The notes beneath the pieces are model-generated. The model was given only the letters and a program-made list of their open reading frames with translations. It ran no database searches and was not told the origin of the DNA. A program made the position numbers and the translations under genes. This document shows, piece after piece, positions 1 through 7,050 of a DNA stretch of 64,000 bases (position 1 is its first letter; each line of letters starts with the position of its first letter). This DNA is from Rikenellaceae bacterium (GTDB lineage Bacteria > Bacteroidota > Bacteroidia > Bacteroidales > Rikenellaceae), in contig JAJBUQ010000004.1 in the NCBI GenBank assembly GCA_020860245.1, forward strand, positions 98,426 to 162,425. The letters are read 5' to 3'.

Positions 1-24
1 AGTTGTAAAAACCAAGATATCTCT

Positions 25-32
25 TATCTTTG
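25..32 (+). promoter_or_regulatory. Promoter -7 box for RNA repeat copy 1
   Basis: TATCTTTG matches the Bacteroidota -7 consensus TAnnTTTG. A TTG at 3-5 lies 19 nt upstream, a fitting -33 spacing. It sits just before the structured repeat starting near 38. Confidence 0.6.
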
Positions 33-37
33 TAATT

Positions 38-153
38 GGGTAGGACAGGCTTGGGGCGCAGTATGACATTCCATTTCAGGGTTTCCATAGGCCTAAGCAA
101 AAGGTGTCGCTACTGCGCCCTTTGCATTTTAATCAATACCGTGCCTGTCACCC
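38..153 (+). ncRNA. Candidate structured small RNA, repeat copy 1
   Basis: The unit folds into a closed structure. GGGT (38-41) pairs with ACCC (150-153), and GACAGGC (44-50) with GCCTGTC (143-149). GGGCGCAGTA (54-63) pairs with TACTGCGCCC (111-120), and TGACA (64-68) with TGTCG (105-109). A loop containing TTTCC tops the stem, and an asymmetric 22-nt segment lies on the 3' side. The same architecture recurs at 535-648 and, in part, at 660-728, with compensating base changes. The family is not recognised. A 6S-like RNA or a lineage-specific Bacteroidales RNA are possibilities, but neither can be shown here. Confidence 0.5.
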
Positions 154-369
154 GTATAGTTTTGAGGCGTTCGACATTACATGGCCTGCGGACAGAGAGG
201 TCGGTCTTGCCGCCGTCCCCCTCGATCTGATCGTAATAAATGAAATTTCAAAGGGTTATAACGTAAACGGCGGACGCCCCGCCTTGTGATTCGCGCAAGA
301 TATTGATTGCGAGGCAATAAGAGTGCGATATAAATTCGACCTCCAGGTTCCGGCATCCGTTTTTTTTCT

Positions 370-377
370 TATCTTTG
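370..377 (+). promoter_or_regulatory. Promoter -7 box of an orphan transcript
   Basis: TATCTTTG follows a run of eight or more T. No open frame follows directly, but a terminator-like hairpin does at 458-484, so a transcript of about 100 nt would result. The -33 element is weak. Confidence 0.4.
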
Positions 378-381
378 CCTT

Positions 382-484
382 AAGAAACAAACTGCCTGAG
401 GGCACGCGACATATTTAAAGGGTAAACGACTCTTTATGCCTATTCATAAACTAAGGAACATTATTACTACATAATGTGTTTTAT
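382..484 (+). ncRNA. Candidate small RNA of about 100 nt
   Basis: The segment is bounded by a TATCTTTG promoter box (370-377) and a terminator-like hairpin, ACATTAT (458-464) with ATAATGT (471-477), followed by GTTTTAT. The body contains a small GCC/GGC hairpin near 400 and no useful reading frame. It is not a copy of the neighbouring repeat unit. The call rests only on promoter-plus-terminator logic and is tentative. Confidence 0.3.
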
Positions 485-520
485 ATCGGCGTAATGGTTG
501 TTCAAACCCAGGTTATGTCC

Positions 521-528
521 TATCTTTG
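521..528 (+). promoter_or_regulatory. Promoter -7 box for RNA repeat copy 2
   Basis: TATCTTTG with a TTG at 498-500, 20 nt upstream. It occupies the same position relative to the repeat as the box at 25-32 does for copy 1, so promoter and RNA appear to have been duplicated together. Confidence 0.6.
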
Positions 529-534
529 TATTAA

Positions 535-648
535 GGGTAGGACAGGCTTGGGCGCAGCACGACATTCCGATATAGGCTTCCTTAGGCCGATGAATAGGGT
601 GTTGTCGCTGCGCTCTTTGCATTATTAATCAAATGCCCAAGCCTGTTC
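535..648 (+). ncRNA. Candidate structured small RNA, repeat copy 2
   Basis: Second copy of the unit at 38-153. GACAGGCTTGGGC (541-553) can pair with the segment at 635-648; GCGCAGC (552-558) pairs with GCTGCGC (607-613), and CGACA (560-564) with TGTCG (603-607). Against copy 1 several stem pairs change on both sides. The stretch CTTTGCATT...TTAATCAA on the 3' side is nearly identical in both copies, suggesting a functional single-stranded element. Confidence 0.5.
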
Positions 649-659
649 AGCCGCAGAGA

Positions 660-728
660 TTTGGGCGCAGTACAACATGCTATGATGGGTTTCCACGACC
701 TACAATACAGGTGTTGCCGCTGCGCCCC
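660..728 (+). ncRNA. Candidate RNA repeat copy 3, partial
   Basis: This copy keeps only the central hairpin: GGGCGCAG (663-670) pairs with CTGCGCCC (720-727) and CAACA (673-677) with TGTTG (712-716). The CAACA/TGTTG pair replaces CGACA/TGTCG of copy 2, a compensatory change. It lacks its own TAnnTTTG box and the outer closing stem. It may be a decayed copy, or part of the copy 2 transcript. Confidence 0.4.
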
Positions 729-808
729 TCTTTTATAAACCGCGCAGGACCGGACCTAAAAATTCTGAATATGCACATCCTGCTTCGCGACGATATTTTT
801 ACAGGCAG

Positions 809-1171
809 ATGGCTCGTGGGGCCATACCTGTCGAAGTCCCCAATTACCGGTGGAAGATTCCGAGCGGGAAGTATGAGAATAAATTTATCTGGGAATTCAC
901 CTACCGTCCCGATAAGTTCTCGACCGGAACGGTAAATGAAATGGAGGGGGACGAAATATACAGGAGCTCGGCCTATTACTTCGATATCGAGACGCGGATG
1001 ATACACATCGACAGATCGGACTGCGAACGCGACCGGTTCGTAGCCGCGTGTCACGAATGGATATACAGGGTGGTGATTTTTTCCGAAAATGAACTGCTCT
1101 TCTCGAGCCTTCCGTGTATCGGAGAGGAGCAGATCCTATTGAACCTTACGAAGATCGCCCCGGCCGGATAG
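809..1171 (+). CDS. Hypothetical protein, 120 aa
   Basis: Not recognised. The predicted 120-residue product has a plausible soluble composition (many aromatic and charged residues, no membrane segment, no signal peptide). The reading frame stays open well upstream of the ATG at 809, into repeat copy 3, but has no ATG there, so the true start is uncertain or the gene is a 5'-truncated remnant. A frame on the opposite strand covers part of it, but its arginine- and proline-rich product looks like a shadow. It could be a real small gene, a fragment of a larger one, or chance. Confidence 0.4.
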   Translation: MARGAIPVEVPNYRWKIPSGKYENKFIWEFTYRPDKFSTGTVNEMEGDEIYRSSAYYFDIETRMIHIDRSDCERDRFVAACHEWIYRVVIFSENELLFSSLPCIGEEQILLNLTKIAPAG

Positions 1172-1477
1172 ATGCCGGATTCATCTTTGCCGATTAGTAT
1201 TGACAATTCCGGTAATTTGCCCCGAGATTTATTAATTCTGCTATAAAAACAACCGTATTGCAAAAATTAAAGCATAATTTTATAATACGTTATCCAAAAT
1301 TATTACCTTTGCGGTTTGAAATCACAATTTTACAGGCAGACCGCCTGAATTTAATTTATACGAAAAATATGTTCCATATTCCTGTAAGGATCGAGCGGCG
1401 ACGACGGTAGTTTTTCGGTTACGTACCGGAAGATTATTATTACCGTTGTAATTAACCTTTAATTTTTCATATAATCA
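1172..1477 (+). promoter_or_regulatory. Leader region of the arginine cluster
   Basis: No gene is visible in these 306 bases. A TACCTTTG box at 1304-1311 is a likely -7 element, giving an untranslated leader of about 160 nt. In the leader CAGGC (1333-1337) can pair with GCCTG (1343-1347), while TTACAGG (1330-1336) can instead pair with CCTGTAA (1381-1387). The two pairings exclude each other. CGGT/ACCG forms another small hairpin further down. The layout suggests an RNA-based control element, but no known riboswitch is recognised. Confidence 0.45.
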
Positions 1478-2065
1478 ATGACAATCGAAGATTTTAATGT
1501 AATTGTAGCTTCGGAGGAACATGTCAGGTTCGCCAAAGAGATCACCGATGAAATGGAGAGTTCCGCTAAGGCCCGCGGTACGGGAATTGCCCGAAGGTCG
1601 CCGGAATACGTGGCCCAGAAAATGCGCGAAGGCAAGGCGGTCATAGCGTTCCACAAAGACGGACGATGGGCAGGGTTCAGCTATATCGAGAGCTGGGGGC
1701 ACGGCAAATTCGTCGCCAACTCAGGACTCATAATCAATCCCGAATTCAGGAAGTTGGGGCTTGCGAGGGCTATCAAGATTAAAACATTCTTCCTGTCGCG
1801 TAAAAGATTCCCCGATGCGAAATTGTTCGGACTCACGACGGGACTGCCAGTGATGAAGATAAATTCCGAGATAGGATACCGTCCGGTCATATATCTCGAA
1901 CTGACGGACGACGACAACTTCTGGAAGGGGTGCGAGAGCTGTGTAAATTACGCGATTCTGCAAAGCAAGGATAGGAAGAACTGTCTGTGTACGGCTATGC
2001 TGTTCGATCCGCAGGTGGATGTTCCCAAAGTTCCGGAACCGGACGACATTAAATTCAATGAATAA
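1478..2065 (+). CDS. GNAT family N-acetyltransferase of the arginine cluster
   Basis: This 195-residue protein has the GNAT acetyl-CoA fold. The segment around residues 82-100, with RKLGLARAI, matches the motif A region that grips the pyrophosphate of acetyl-CoA. As first gene before argG it is a good candidate for the acyltransferase that makes N-acyl-glutamate and starts arginine synthesis, replacing a classical argA; this is inference from position. The C-terminal part carries four cysteines in a CxxC...CxC pattern (152, 155, 169, 171) that could bind a metal or form disulfides. The argG start lies 16 nt downstream, so the two are probably cotranscribed. Confidence 0.8.
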   Translation: MTIEDFNVIVASEEHVRFAKEITDEMESSAKARGTGIARRSPEYVAQKMREGKAVIAFHKDGRWAGFSYIESWGHGKFVANSGLIINPEFRKLGLARAIKIKTFFLSRKRFPDAKLFGLTTGLPVMKINSEIGYRPVIYLELTDDDNFWKGCESCVNYAILQSKDRKNCLCTAMLFDPQVDVPKVPEPDDIKFNE

Positions 2066-2081
2066 TCTAAAGAATAAAAAT

Positions 2082-3275
2082 ATGAGCAAAAAAGTAGTTT
2101 TGGCTTTTAGCGGAGGATTGGATACGTCCTACTGCGCTGTTTATCTCGCGAAAGAAATGGGGCTCGAAGTGCATGCCGCGCTTGCCAATACCGGAGGGTT
2201 CTCCAAAGAAGAACTCGAAAAGATAGAACAACGCGCGTGGGTGCTCGGAGTGAAGAGCTACGTCTGCCTCGACGTATCGCAGCAATATTATGAACAGAGC
2301 ATTAAATATATGATATTCGGGAACGTACTCAAGAACGGTACATACCCTATATCGGTAAGTTCGGAACGGATCTCGCAGGCTACGGCAATCGCGGAATACG
2401 CTCTGAAACTCAATGCGGACTACATCTGCCACGGTTCTACAGGGGCGGGTAACGATCAGGTAAGATTCGATATGATATTCGAAATTATCGCACCCAAGAT
2501 CGAAGTAATAGCTCTTATCCGCGAGAAGAGGCTCGCGCGTGAAGAAGAGATAGAGTACCTGAGAAAGAACGGTGTGGACTTCGATTTCAAAAAAGCGGAA
2601 TACTCTATCAATCAGGGAATCTGGGGGACTTCGGTAGGAGGTAAGGAGACCTTAACCTCTTCGGAGACGCTTCCTGAAGAGGCTTATCCGTCGCAGTTGA
2701 AAGAGACTGCCCCTAAGCGTATAAGGCTCACCTTCGAGAGGGGCGAGATGACCGCTATCGACGGAGTGCGCTACGACGACCGCGTGAAGGGGATACAGGA
2801 ACTCCAGAGGATCGCCGCGCCTTACGCTATCGGACGAGACATGCACGTGGGGGATACGATTATAGGCATCAAAGGACGCGTAGGGTTCGAAGCTGCCGCG
2901 CCTATGATTATTATAAAATCGCATCACACTCTGGAGAAGCATACCCTTACTAAGTGGCAGTTGTTCTGGAAGGATCAGATATCCGCGTTCTACGGCAATT
3001 ATCTCCACGAAGGACAATACTACGATCCGGTTATGAGAGATATAGAAGCTATGCTCGACAGCAGCCAGAAGTATGTCTCTGGCGACGTTATCGTAGAGCT
3101 TCTTCCATATAGGTTCGTTGTGGTTGGTATCGAGAGCGAGCACGACCTTATGTCGAGCAAATTCGGTTCCTACGGCGAGATGATGGCTGACTGGACAGGC
3201 GACGATGTCAAAGGATTCACCAAGATATTCGGCAATCAGGTGTCTATGCACAGGAAGATAAACGGAGACAATTAA
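2082..3275 (+). CDS. argG: Argininosuccinate synthase
   Basis: Joins citrulline and aspartate at the cost of ATP to give argininosuccinate, the penultimate step of arginine synthesis, in the cytoplasm. The N-terminal AFSGGLDTS (residues 8-16) is the ATP-pyrophosphatase P-loop typical of ArgG. The product is 397 residues, close to the usual 400. The ATG at 2082 was chosen because the P-loop then begins at residue 8; upstream ATGs at 2019 and 2058 lie inside the GNAT gene and would add an unrelated tail. It follows the GNAT gene closely and precedes a small lipoprotein gene by 11 nt, consistent with one operon. Confidence 0.95.
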   Translation: MSKKVVLAFSGGLDTSYCAVYLAKEMGLEVHAALANTGGFSKEELEKIEQRAWVLGVKSYVCLDVSQQYYEQSIKYMIFGNVLKNGTYPISVSSERISQATAIAEYALKLNADYICHGSTGAGNDQVRFDMIFEIIAPKIEVIALIREKRLAREEEIEYLRKNGVDFDFKKAEYSINQGIWGTSVGGKETLTSSETLPEEAYPSQLKETAPKRIRLTFERGEMTAIDGVRYDDRVKGIQELQRIAAPYAIGRDMHVGDTIIGIKGRVGFEAAAPMIIIKSHHTLEKHTLTKWQLFWKDQISAFYGNYLHEGQYYDPVMRDIEAMLDSSQKYVSGDVIVELLPYRFVVVGIESEHDLMSSKFGSYGEMMADWTGDDVKGFTKIFGNQVSMHRKINGDN

Positions 3276-3286
3276 TTACGACTGCG

Positions 3287-3958
3287 ATGCTGAGGATTCT
3301 ACCGTTACTGGGGCTCGTCATATGTCTGCTCTCATGCGGAACCTCCGGACAGAAGAAAACCGGAACGGATGCAGATGCGGAAGAAACGGAAGCTGTTTTA
3401 GATCCATTAACCGATAATTTCGATCCCGATAATATTTATTGGCCGGAACATTTGTATATCGATGAGGAAACGGTGTCCGCAGAATTTCGTGAAACCGAAC
3501 TTCAACAAATTGCTGAAGAGATAGCGGAATACGACGAACTCCGCGAGTGGCTACCTTACGATAATCCGTACGATAGTTTTTATGTGCGTGGGAATTTTTA
3601 CGGCGACCGCGGCGACGATCTTGCAGTTCTGCTCCGCCATGTATCTTGGGAAGAGAAAGACGAACGTCACCGTGTAACCAGTATAAGTCTTTGTATTATA
3701 AATAAAGGAATTCATGGCATCCGGATGGTGGAAATAGAAGAACAAGGAATAACTGACTTTTATTGGGTAGGGAATTTCGATAAAATATCCGCCGGAGAAC
3801 CTCTGTGGTCGAATTATGAGGACGATTTTCGAAGTTTCGAAGAGGTTCCGGATGAAGAGATAGTTTACTTGGATTACGATGCACTGTACGTCCATGTATT
3901 CGAGGCTTGCGGAGGCGGATTTATATTCTGGCAGGATAACGGATTTAATTGGCTCTAA
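3287..3958 (+). CDS. Hypothetical lipoprotein inside the arginine cluster
   Basis: A 223-residue protein with a clear lipoprotein signal: a hydrophobic stretch ending in LLSC, with the lipidated cysteine at residue 17. The mature part is acidic (many Glu and Asp) with no membrane helix and no recognised domain. It starts 11 nt after argG and ends 19 nt before argC, so it is embedded in the operon although it has no evident metabolic role. The family is not recognised and its presence here may be a lineage-specific insertion. Confidence 0.75.
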   Translation: MLRILPLLGLVICLLSCGTSGQKKTGTDADAEETEAVLDPLTDNFDPDNIYWPEHLYIDEETVSAEFRETELQQIAEEIAEYDELREWLPYDNPYDSFYVRGNFYGDRGDDLAVLLRHVSWEEKDERHRVTSISLCIINKGIHGIRMVEIEEQGITDFYWVGNFDKISAGEPLWSNYEDDFRSFEEVPDEEIVYLDYDALYVHVFEACGGGFIFWQDNGFNWL

Positions 3959-3977
3959 CAGGAATAAAAGTAAAAAT

Positions 3978-4961
3978 ATGGAAAAAATAAAAGCAGGAAT
4001 AATCGGTGGTGCAGGATATACCGGAGGCGAGGCCATCCGCATCCTTATCAACCATCCCGATGTGGAACTCGCTTATGTTCAGAGCACAAGCAACGCGGGA
4101 AATCCGCTATGGTCTGTGCATACGGATCTGCTGGGGGATACGGACATGAAATTCACGGATAAATTTTCACCGGAGGCGGACGTTATCTTTATCTGCGCAG
4201 GACACAACGCCGCACGGAAATTTATAGAAGAGAACGACATACCTGCCGGAATGAAGATCGTGGATCTCAGTCAGGATTTCCGCTTGCACGATAACGCGGA
4301 GATTAAGGGGCGCAAATTCATTTACGGACTGCCTGAGTTCAATATGGAAGCGATTAGAAGTGCGGACTCGATTGCTAATCCGGGGTGTTTTGCAACTTGT
4401 CTTCAACTTGGAATGCTCCCGCTTGCTGCAAACGGATTACTTAAGGGTGATGTACACGTAACCGCAACGACAGGTTCTACCGGTGCCGGACAGGCATTGT
4501 CGGCAACCACTCACTTCACGTGGAGGGCGAACAATATGTCCGTTTACAAAGCGTTCGAACACCAACATCTTAACGAAATAGGAGAGACCATAAAAACTCT
4601 TCAGAATAACTTCTTGAACGATATCAATTTTATCCCTTACCGCGGAGACTTCACGCGCGGTATTATCGCTTCGATTTATACCGACTGCGACAAGAGCGAA
4701 GAAGAGATAAAAGAAATTTACGAAAATTATTACAAGGATGCCGCCTTCACTCACGTGAGTGGTAAAAATATAAATCTCAAACAGGTCGTCAATACCAACA
4801 AATGTCTGGTTTATACCGAGAAACACGGTGATAAGGTGATGATAATAAGTATTATCGACAATCTTCTCAAAGGTGCGAGCGGACAGGCTGTGCAGAATAT
4901 GAACATAATATTCGGACTCGACGAGAAGGCAGGTTTGAGGCTTAAAGCTGCGGCATTTTAA
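3978..4961 (+). CDS. argC: N-acetyl-gamma-glutamyl-phosphate reductase
   Basis: Reduces N-acyl-glutamyl-5-phosphate to the semialdehyde with NADPH. The N-terminus has the dinucleotide-binding signature GIIGGAGYTGGE. The catalytic cysteine is Cys137 in ANPGCFAT, and the histidine motif is KAFEHQHLNEI. The start at 3978 places the Rossmann glycines at the usual distance; the open frame extends further upstream into the lipoprotein gene but without homology. Length is 327 residues. In some Bacteroidales the pathway runs on succinylated rather than acetylated intermediates, so the acyl group should be regarded as open. Confidence 0.93.
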   Translation: MEKIKAGIIGGAGYTGGEAIRILINHPDVELAYVQSTSNAGNPLWSVHTDLLGDTDMKFTDKFSPEADVIFICAGHNAARKFIEENDIPAGMKIVDLSQDFRLHDNAEIKGRKFIYGLPEFNMEAIRSADSIANPGCFATCLQLGMLPLAANGLLKGDVHVTATTGSTGAGQALSATTHFTWRANNMSVYKAFEHQHLNEIGETIKTLQNNFLNDINFIPYRGDFTRGIIASIYTDCDKSEEEIKEIYENYYKDAAFTHVSGKNINLKQVVNTNKCLVYTEKHGDKVMIISIIDNLLKGASGQAVQNMNIIFGLDEKAGLRLKAAAF

Positions 4962-4976
4962 TTTAATATTACGATT

Positions 4977-6107
4977 ATGAAAATGTTCGATGTATATCCG
5001 CTCTACGATATAGATATCGTCAAGGCGGAAGGCTCTTATGTATGGGATTCTAACGGAACAAAATACCTCGATATGTATGGCGGCCACGCCGTTATATCCG
5101 TAGGCCACACGAATCCCCATTACGTGGAGATGGTGACGAATCAGATTAAAAATATAGGATTTTATTCCAATTCGGTAATTATTTCCCAACAAAAAGAGCT
5201 TGCCGGGAAATTGGGTAAGTTATCCGGTAAAGAGGACTACCAACTATTTCTCGTAAATTCCGGAGCGGAAGCTAACGAAAACGCGCTTAAACTCGCTTCG
5301 TTTCATAACGGAAGGAAAAAAATAATAGCGTTCGATAAGGCGTTCCACGGTCGTACATCGCTTGCGGTTGCCGTTACGGACAATCCGGGCATAGTAGCTC
5401 CGGTGAATCAAACCGATAATGTGATCTTCCTGCCGCTCAACGATAAGGCCGCGCTCGACAAAGCGTTCGCTGAGAATGAAATCTGCGCGGTAATTATCGA
5501 AGGAATACAGGGGGTAGGCGGAATCCGGATTGCGGATAAGGAATTCCTTGTCCAAATACGCGAGTTGTGCGACAGATACGATGCGGTATATATTGCAGAC
5601 GGCATCCAGTGCGGATGCGGAAGAAGCGGTAAATACTTCTCGCACGACTGGGCAGGTGTGGATGCGGATATTTATACCATGGCTAAAGGTATAGGCAACG
5701 GATTCCCTGTCGGAGCCATCGCGATAAGCCCGAAGTTCACCCCTAAATATGGTATGCTCGGAACCACCTTCGGAGGCAACCACCTCGCGTGCGCGGCAGC
5801 TATTGCCGTTGCTGACGAGATGCTTGAGAAAAATCTTATCCGGAATGCCAAAGATATGGGCGATTATCTGATGGACGAATTGAAGAAAATTCCAGGGATA
5901 AGAGAAGTGAGAGGCAAAGGTTTAATAATCGGTATCGAAATGGATTACGACACTGCCGCGTTACGCAAAAAACTGTTGTTTGACGAGAAGATATTCGTGG
6001 GTTCCGCTGGCAACAAAAATGTAATACGTCTTCTTCCCGCGCTTAACATTACTAAAGAACATGCCGATATATTTCTTCCCGCATTCCGGAAGTTATTAAC
6101 CGAATGA
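4977..6107 (+). CDS. argD: Acetylornithine/succinylornithine aminotransferase
   Basis: PLP-dependent class III aminotransferase that converts N-acyl-glutamate semialdehyde to N-acyl-ornithine. The PLP lysine is Lys237 in MAKGIGNGFPVGA; SGAEANENALKLA and AFHGRT are the expected cofactor-phosphate and substrate-side motifs. Length is 376 residues. ATG codons at 4977 and 4983 both occur; the first was kept. It follows argC by 15 nt. Acyl specificity (acetyl or succinyl) cannot be read from the sequence. Confidence 0.93.
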   Translation: MKMFDVYPLYDIDIVKAEGSYVWDSNGTKYLDMYGGHAVISVGHTNPHYVEMVTNQIKNIGFYSNSVIISQQKELAGKLGKLSGKEDYQLFLVNSGAEANENALKLASFHNGRKKIIAFDKAFHGRTSLAVAVTDNPGIVAPVNQTDNVIFLPLNDKAALDKAFAENEICAVIIEGIQGVGGIRIADKEFLVQIRELCDRYDAVYIADGIQCGCGRSGKYFSHDWAGVDADIYTMAKGIGNGFPVGAIAISPKFTPKYGMLGTTFGGNHLACAAAIAVADEMLEKNLIRNAKDMGDYLMDELKKIPGIREVRGKGLIIGIEMDYDTAALRKKLLFDEKIFVGSAGNKNVIRLLPALNITKEHADIFLPAFRKLLTE

Positions 6108-6167
6108 TGTTTATAACCCGATAATTGTAAGTAACAGGTGGATAACCCATAAAAACTGTCGATAACG

Positions 6168-6944
6168 ATGTTGAAAATATTCAAAATAGGCGGAAACGTT
6201 GTTGATAACCCGGAAAAACTCGACAAGTTTTTAACGGACTTCTCAACAATCGAAGGAAAAAAGATACTTGTGCATGGCGGAGGCAAGATCGCCACTACCG
6301 TGTCCAAGGCTCTGGGTATCGAAACTACCATGATAAACGGCAGACGCGTTACCGATGCGGAGACACTCAAAGTCGTAACGATGGTCTATGCCGGACTTAT
6401 CAACAAAACTATCGTCAGCAAACTTCAAAGACTCGGAACCAATGCGATAGGATTGTGCGGTGCGGACGGTAAACTGATCGTCTCTAAAAAACGCCCTGCT
6501 GAACCGGTAGATTATGGATTCGTGGGCGATCCCGATCCGGAGAAATTCGGTACGGATACAGCACAGAGACTTATCGACAGCGGTTTTAACATCGTGGTTG
6601 CACCTATAACTTATTCCGGGGAGGGGGAACTCCTTAACACTAATGCTGACACGGTTGCACAAACCATAGCGCTGGGTATGTCTAAAATTTACGATACAGA
6701 GCTTGTTTATTGTTTCGAGAAGTCCGGAGTTCTCCGGAACGTGGAGGACGATTCATCTGTGATAAGGTCGATTACACCGGAATATTTCGAACGACTCAAA
6801 GAGGAGGGAGTGGTTGCGGACGGAATGCTGCCTAAGATCGAGAATGCTATCAGGGCCGTGCGCGGAGGGGTAAAGAGCGTCATTATATGCAGTTCGGATT
6901 GCATTAAACAGGACGGTTACGGTGGAACGGTGATATCGGAATAA
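6168..6944 (+). CDS. argB: Acetylglutamate kinase
   Basis: Phosphorylates N-acyl-glutamate, the second step of arginine synthesis. The 258-residue protein has the amino-acid-kinase fold with KIGGN at the N-terminus and LVHGGGK near residue 35, the glycine-rich phosphate loop. It lacks an N-terminal helical extension of the kind linked to arginine feedback inhibition in some family members. It begins 60 nt after argD and may be the last gene of the cluster. argF or its succinylornithine variant, argH and carAB are not in the window. Confidence 0.92.
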   Translation: MLKIFKIGGNVVDNPEKLDKFLTDFSTIEGKKILVHGGGKIATTVSKALGIETTMINGRRVTDAETLKVVTMVYAGLINKTIVSKLQRLGTNAIGLCGADGKLIVSKKRPAEPVDYGFVGDPDPEKFGTDTAQRLIDSGFNIVVAPITYSGEGELLNTNADTVAQTIALGMSKIYDTELVYCFEKSGVLRNVEDDSSVIRSITPEYFERLKEEGVVADGMLPKIENAIRAVRGGVKSVIICSSDCIKQDGYGGTVISE

Positions 6945-7050
6945 AAGATATTCAATTTTACGACTTGACCCCCGGATTATTTTCGAGGTTCTTCATTATT
7001 AATCAATTATAAATTTTTATTAATTTTATATTCCTGTAAAGCCATTGATT

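Larger units (their letters stand above)
1..808. other. Intergenic region with tandem RNA-like repeats
   Basis: No convincing protein-coding gene is visible here. The region holds three related copies of a G/C-rich foldable unit (about 38-153, 535-648 and 660-728), the first two behind TATCTTTG promoter boxes. A further TATCTTTG box at 370-377 is followed about 80 nt later by a terminator-like hairpin. Short open frames inside the repeats do not stay open between copies, which argues that the conserved product is RNA rather than protein. Confidence 0.6.

Noticed and set aside
36..289. Two short open frames over RNA repeat copy 1
   Set aside because: The frames are not kept in the second copy, while the base-paired structure is; RNA is the better reading.
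25..728. CRISPR array
   Set aside because: The repeats are about 115 nt long, imperfect, few and unevenly spaced, with no cas genes nearby.
680..1054. Minus-strand frame of 124 codons
   Set aside because: Arg/Pro-rich product with no signal and overlap with a better plus-strand candidate; likely a shadow.
4437..5192. 251-codon frame antisense to argC and argD
   Set aside because: Spans two well-supported genes and has a shadow-like composition.
6960..6990. TTGACC-like sigma-70 -35 element after argB
   Set aside because: Bacteroidota promoters follow a different consensus, and no matching -7 box stands at the right distance.
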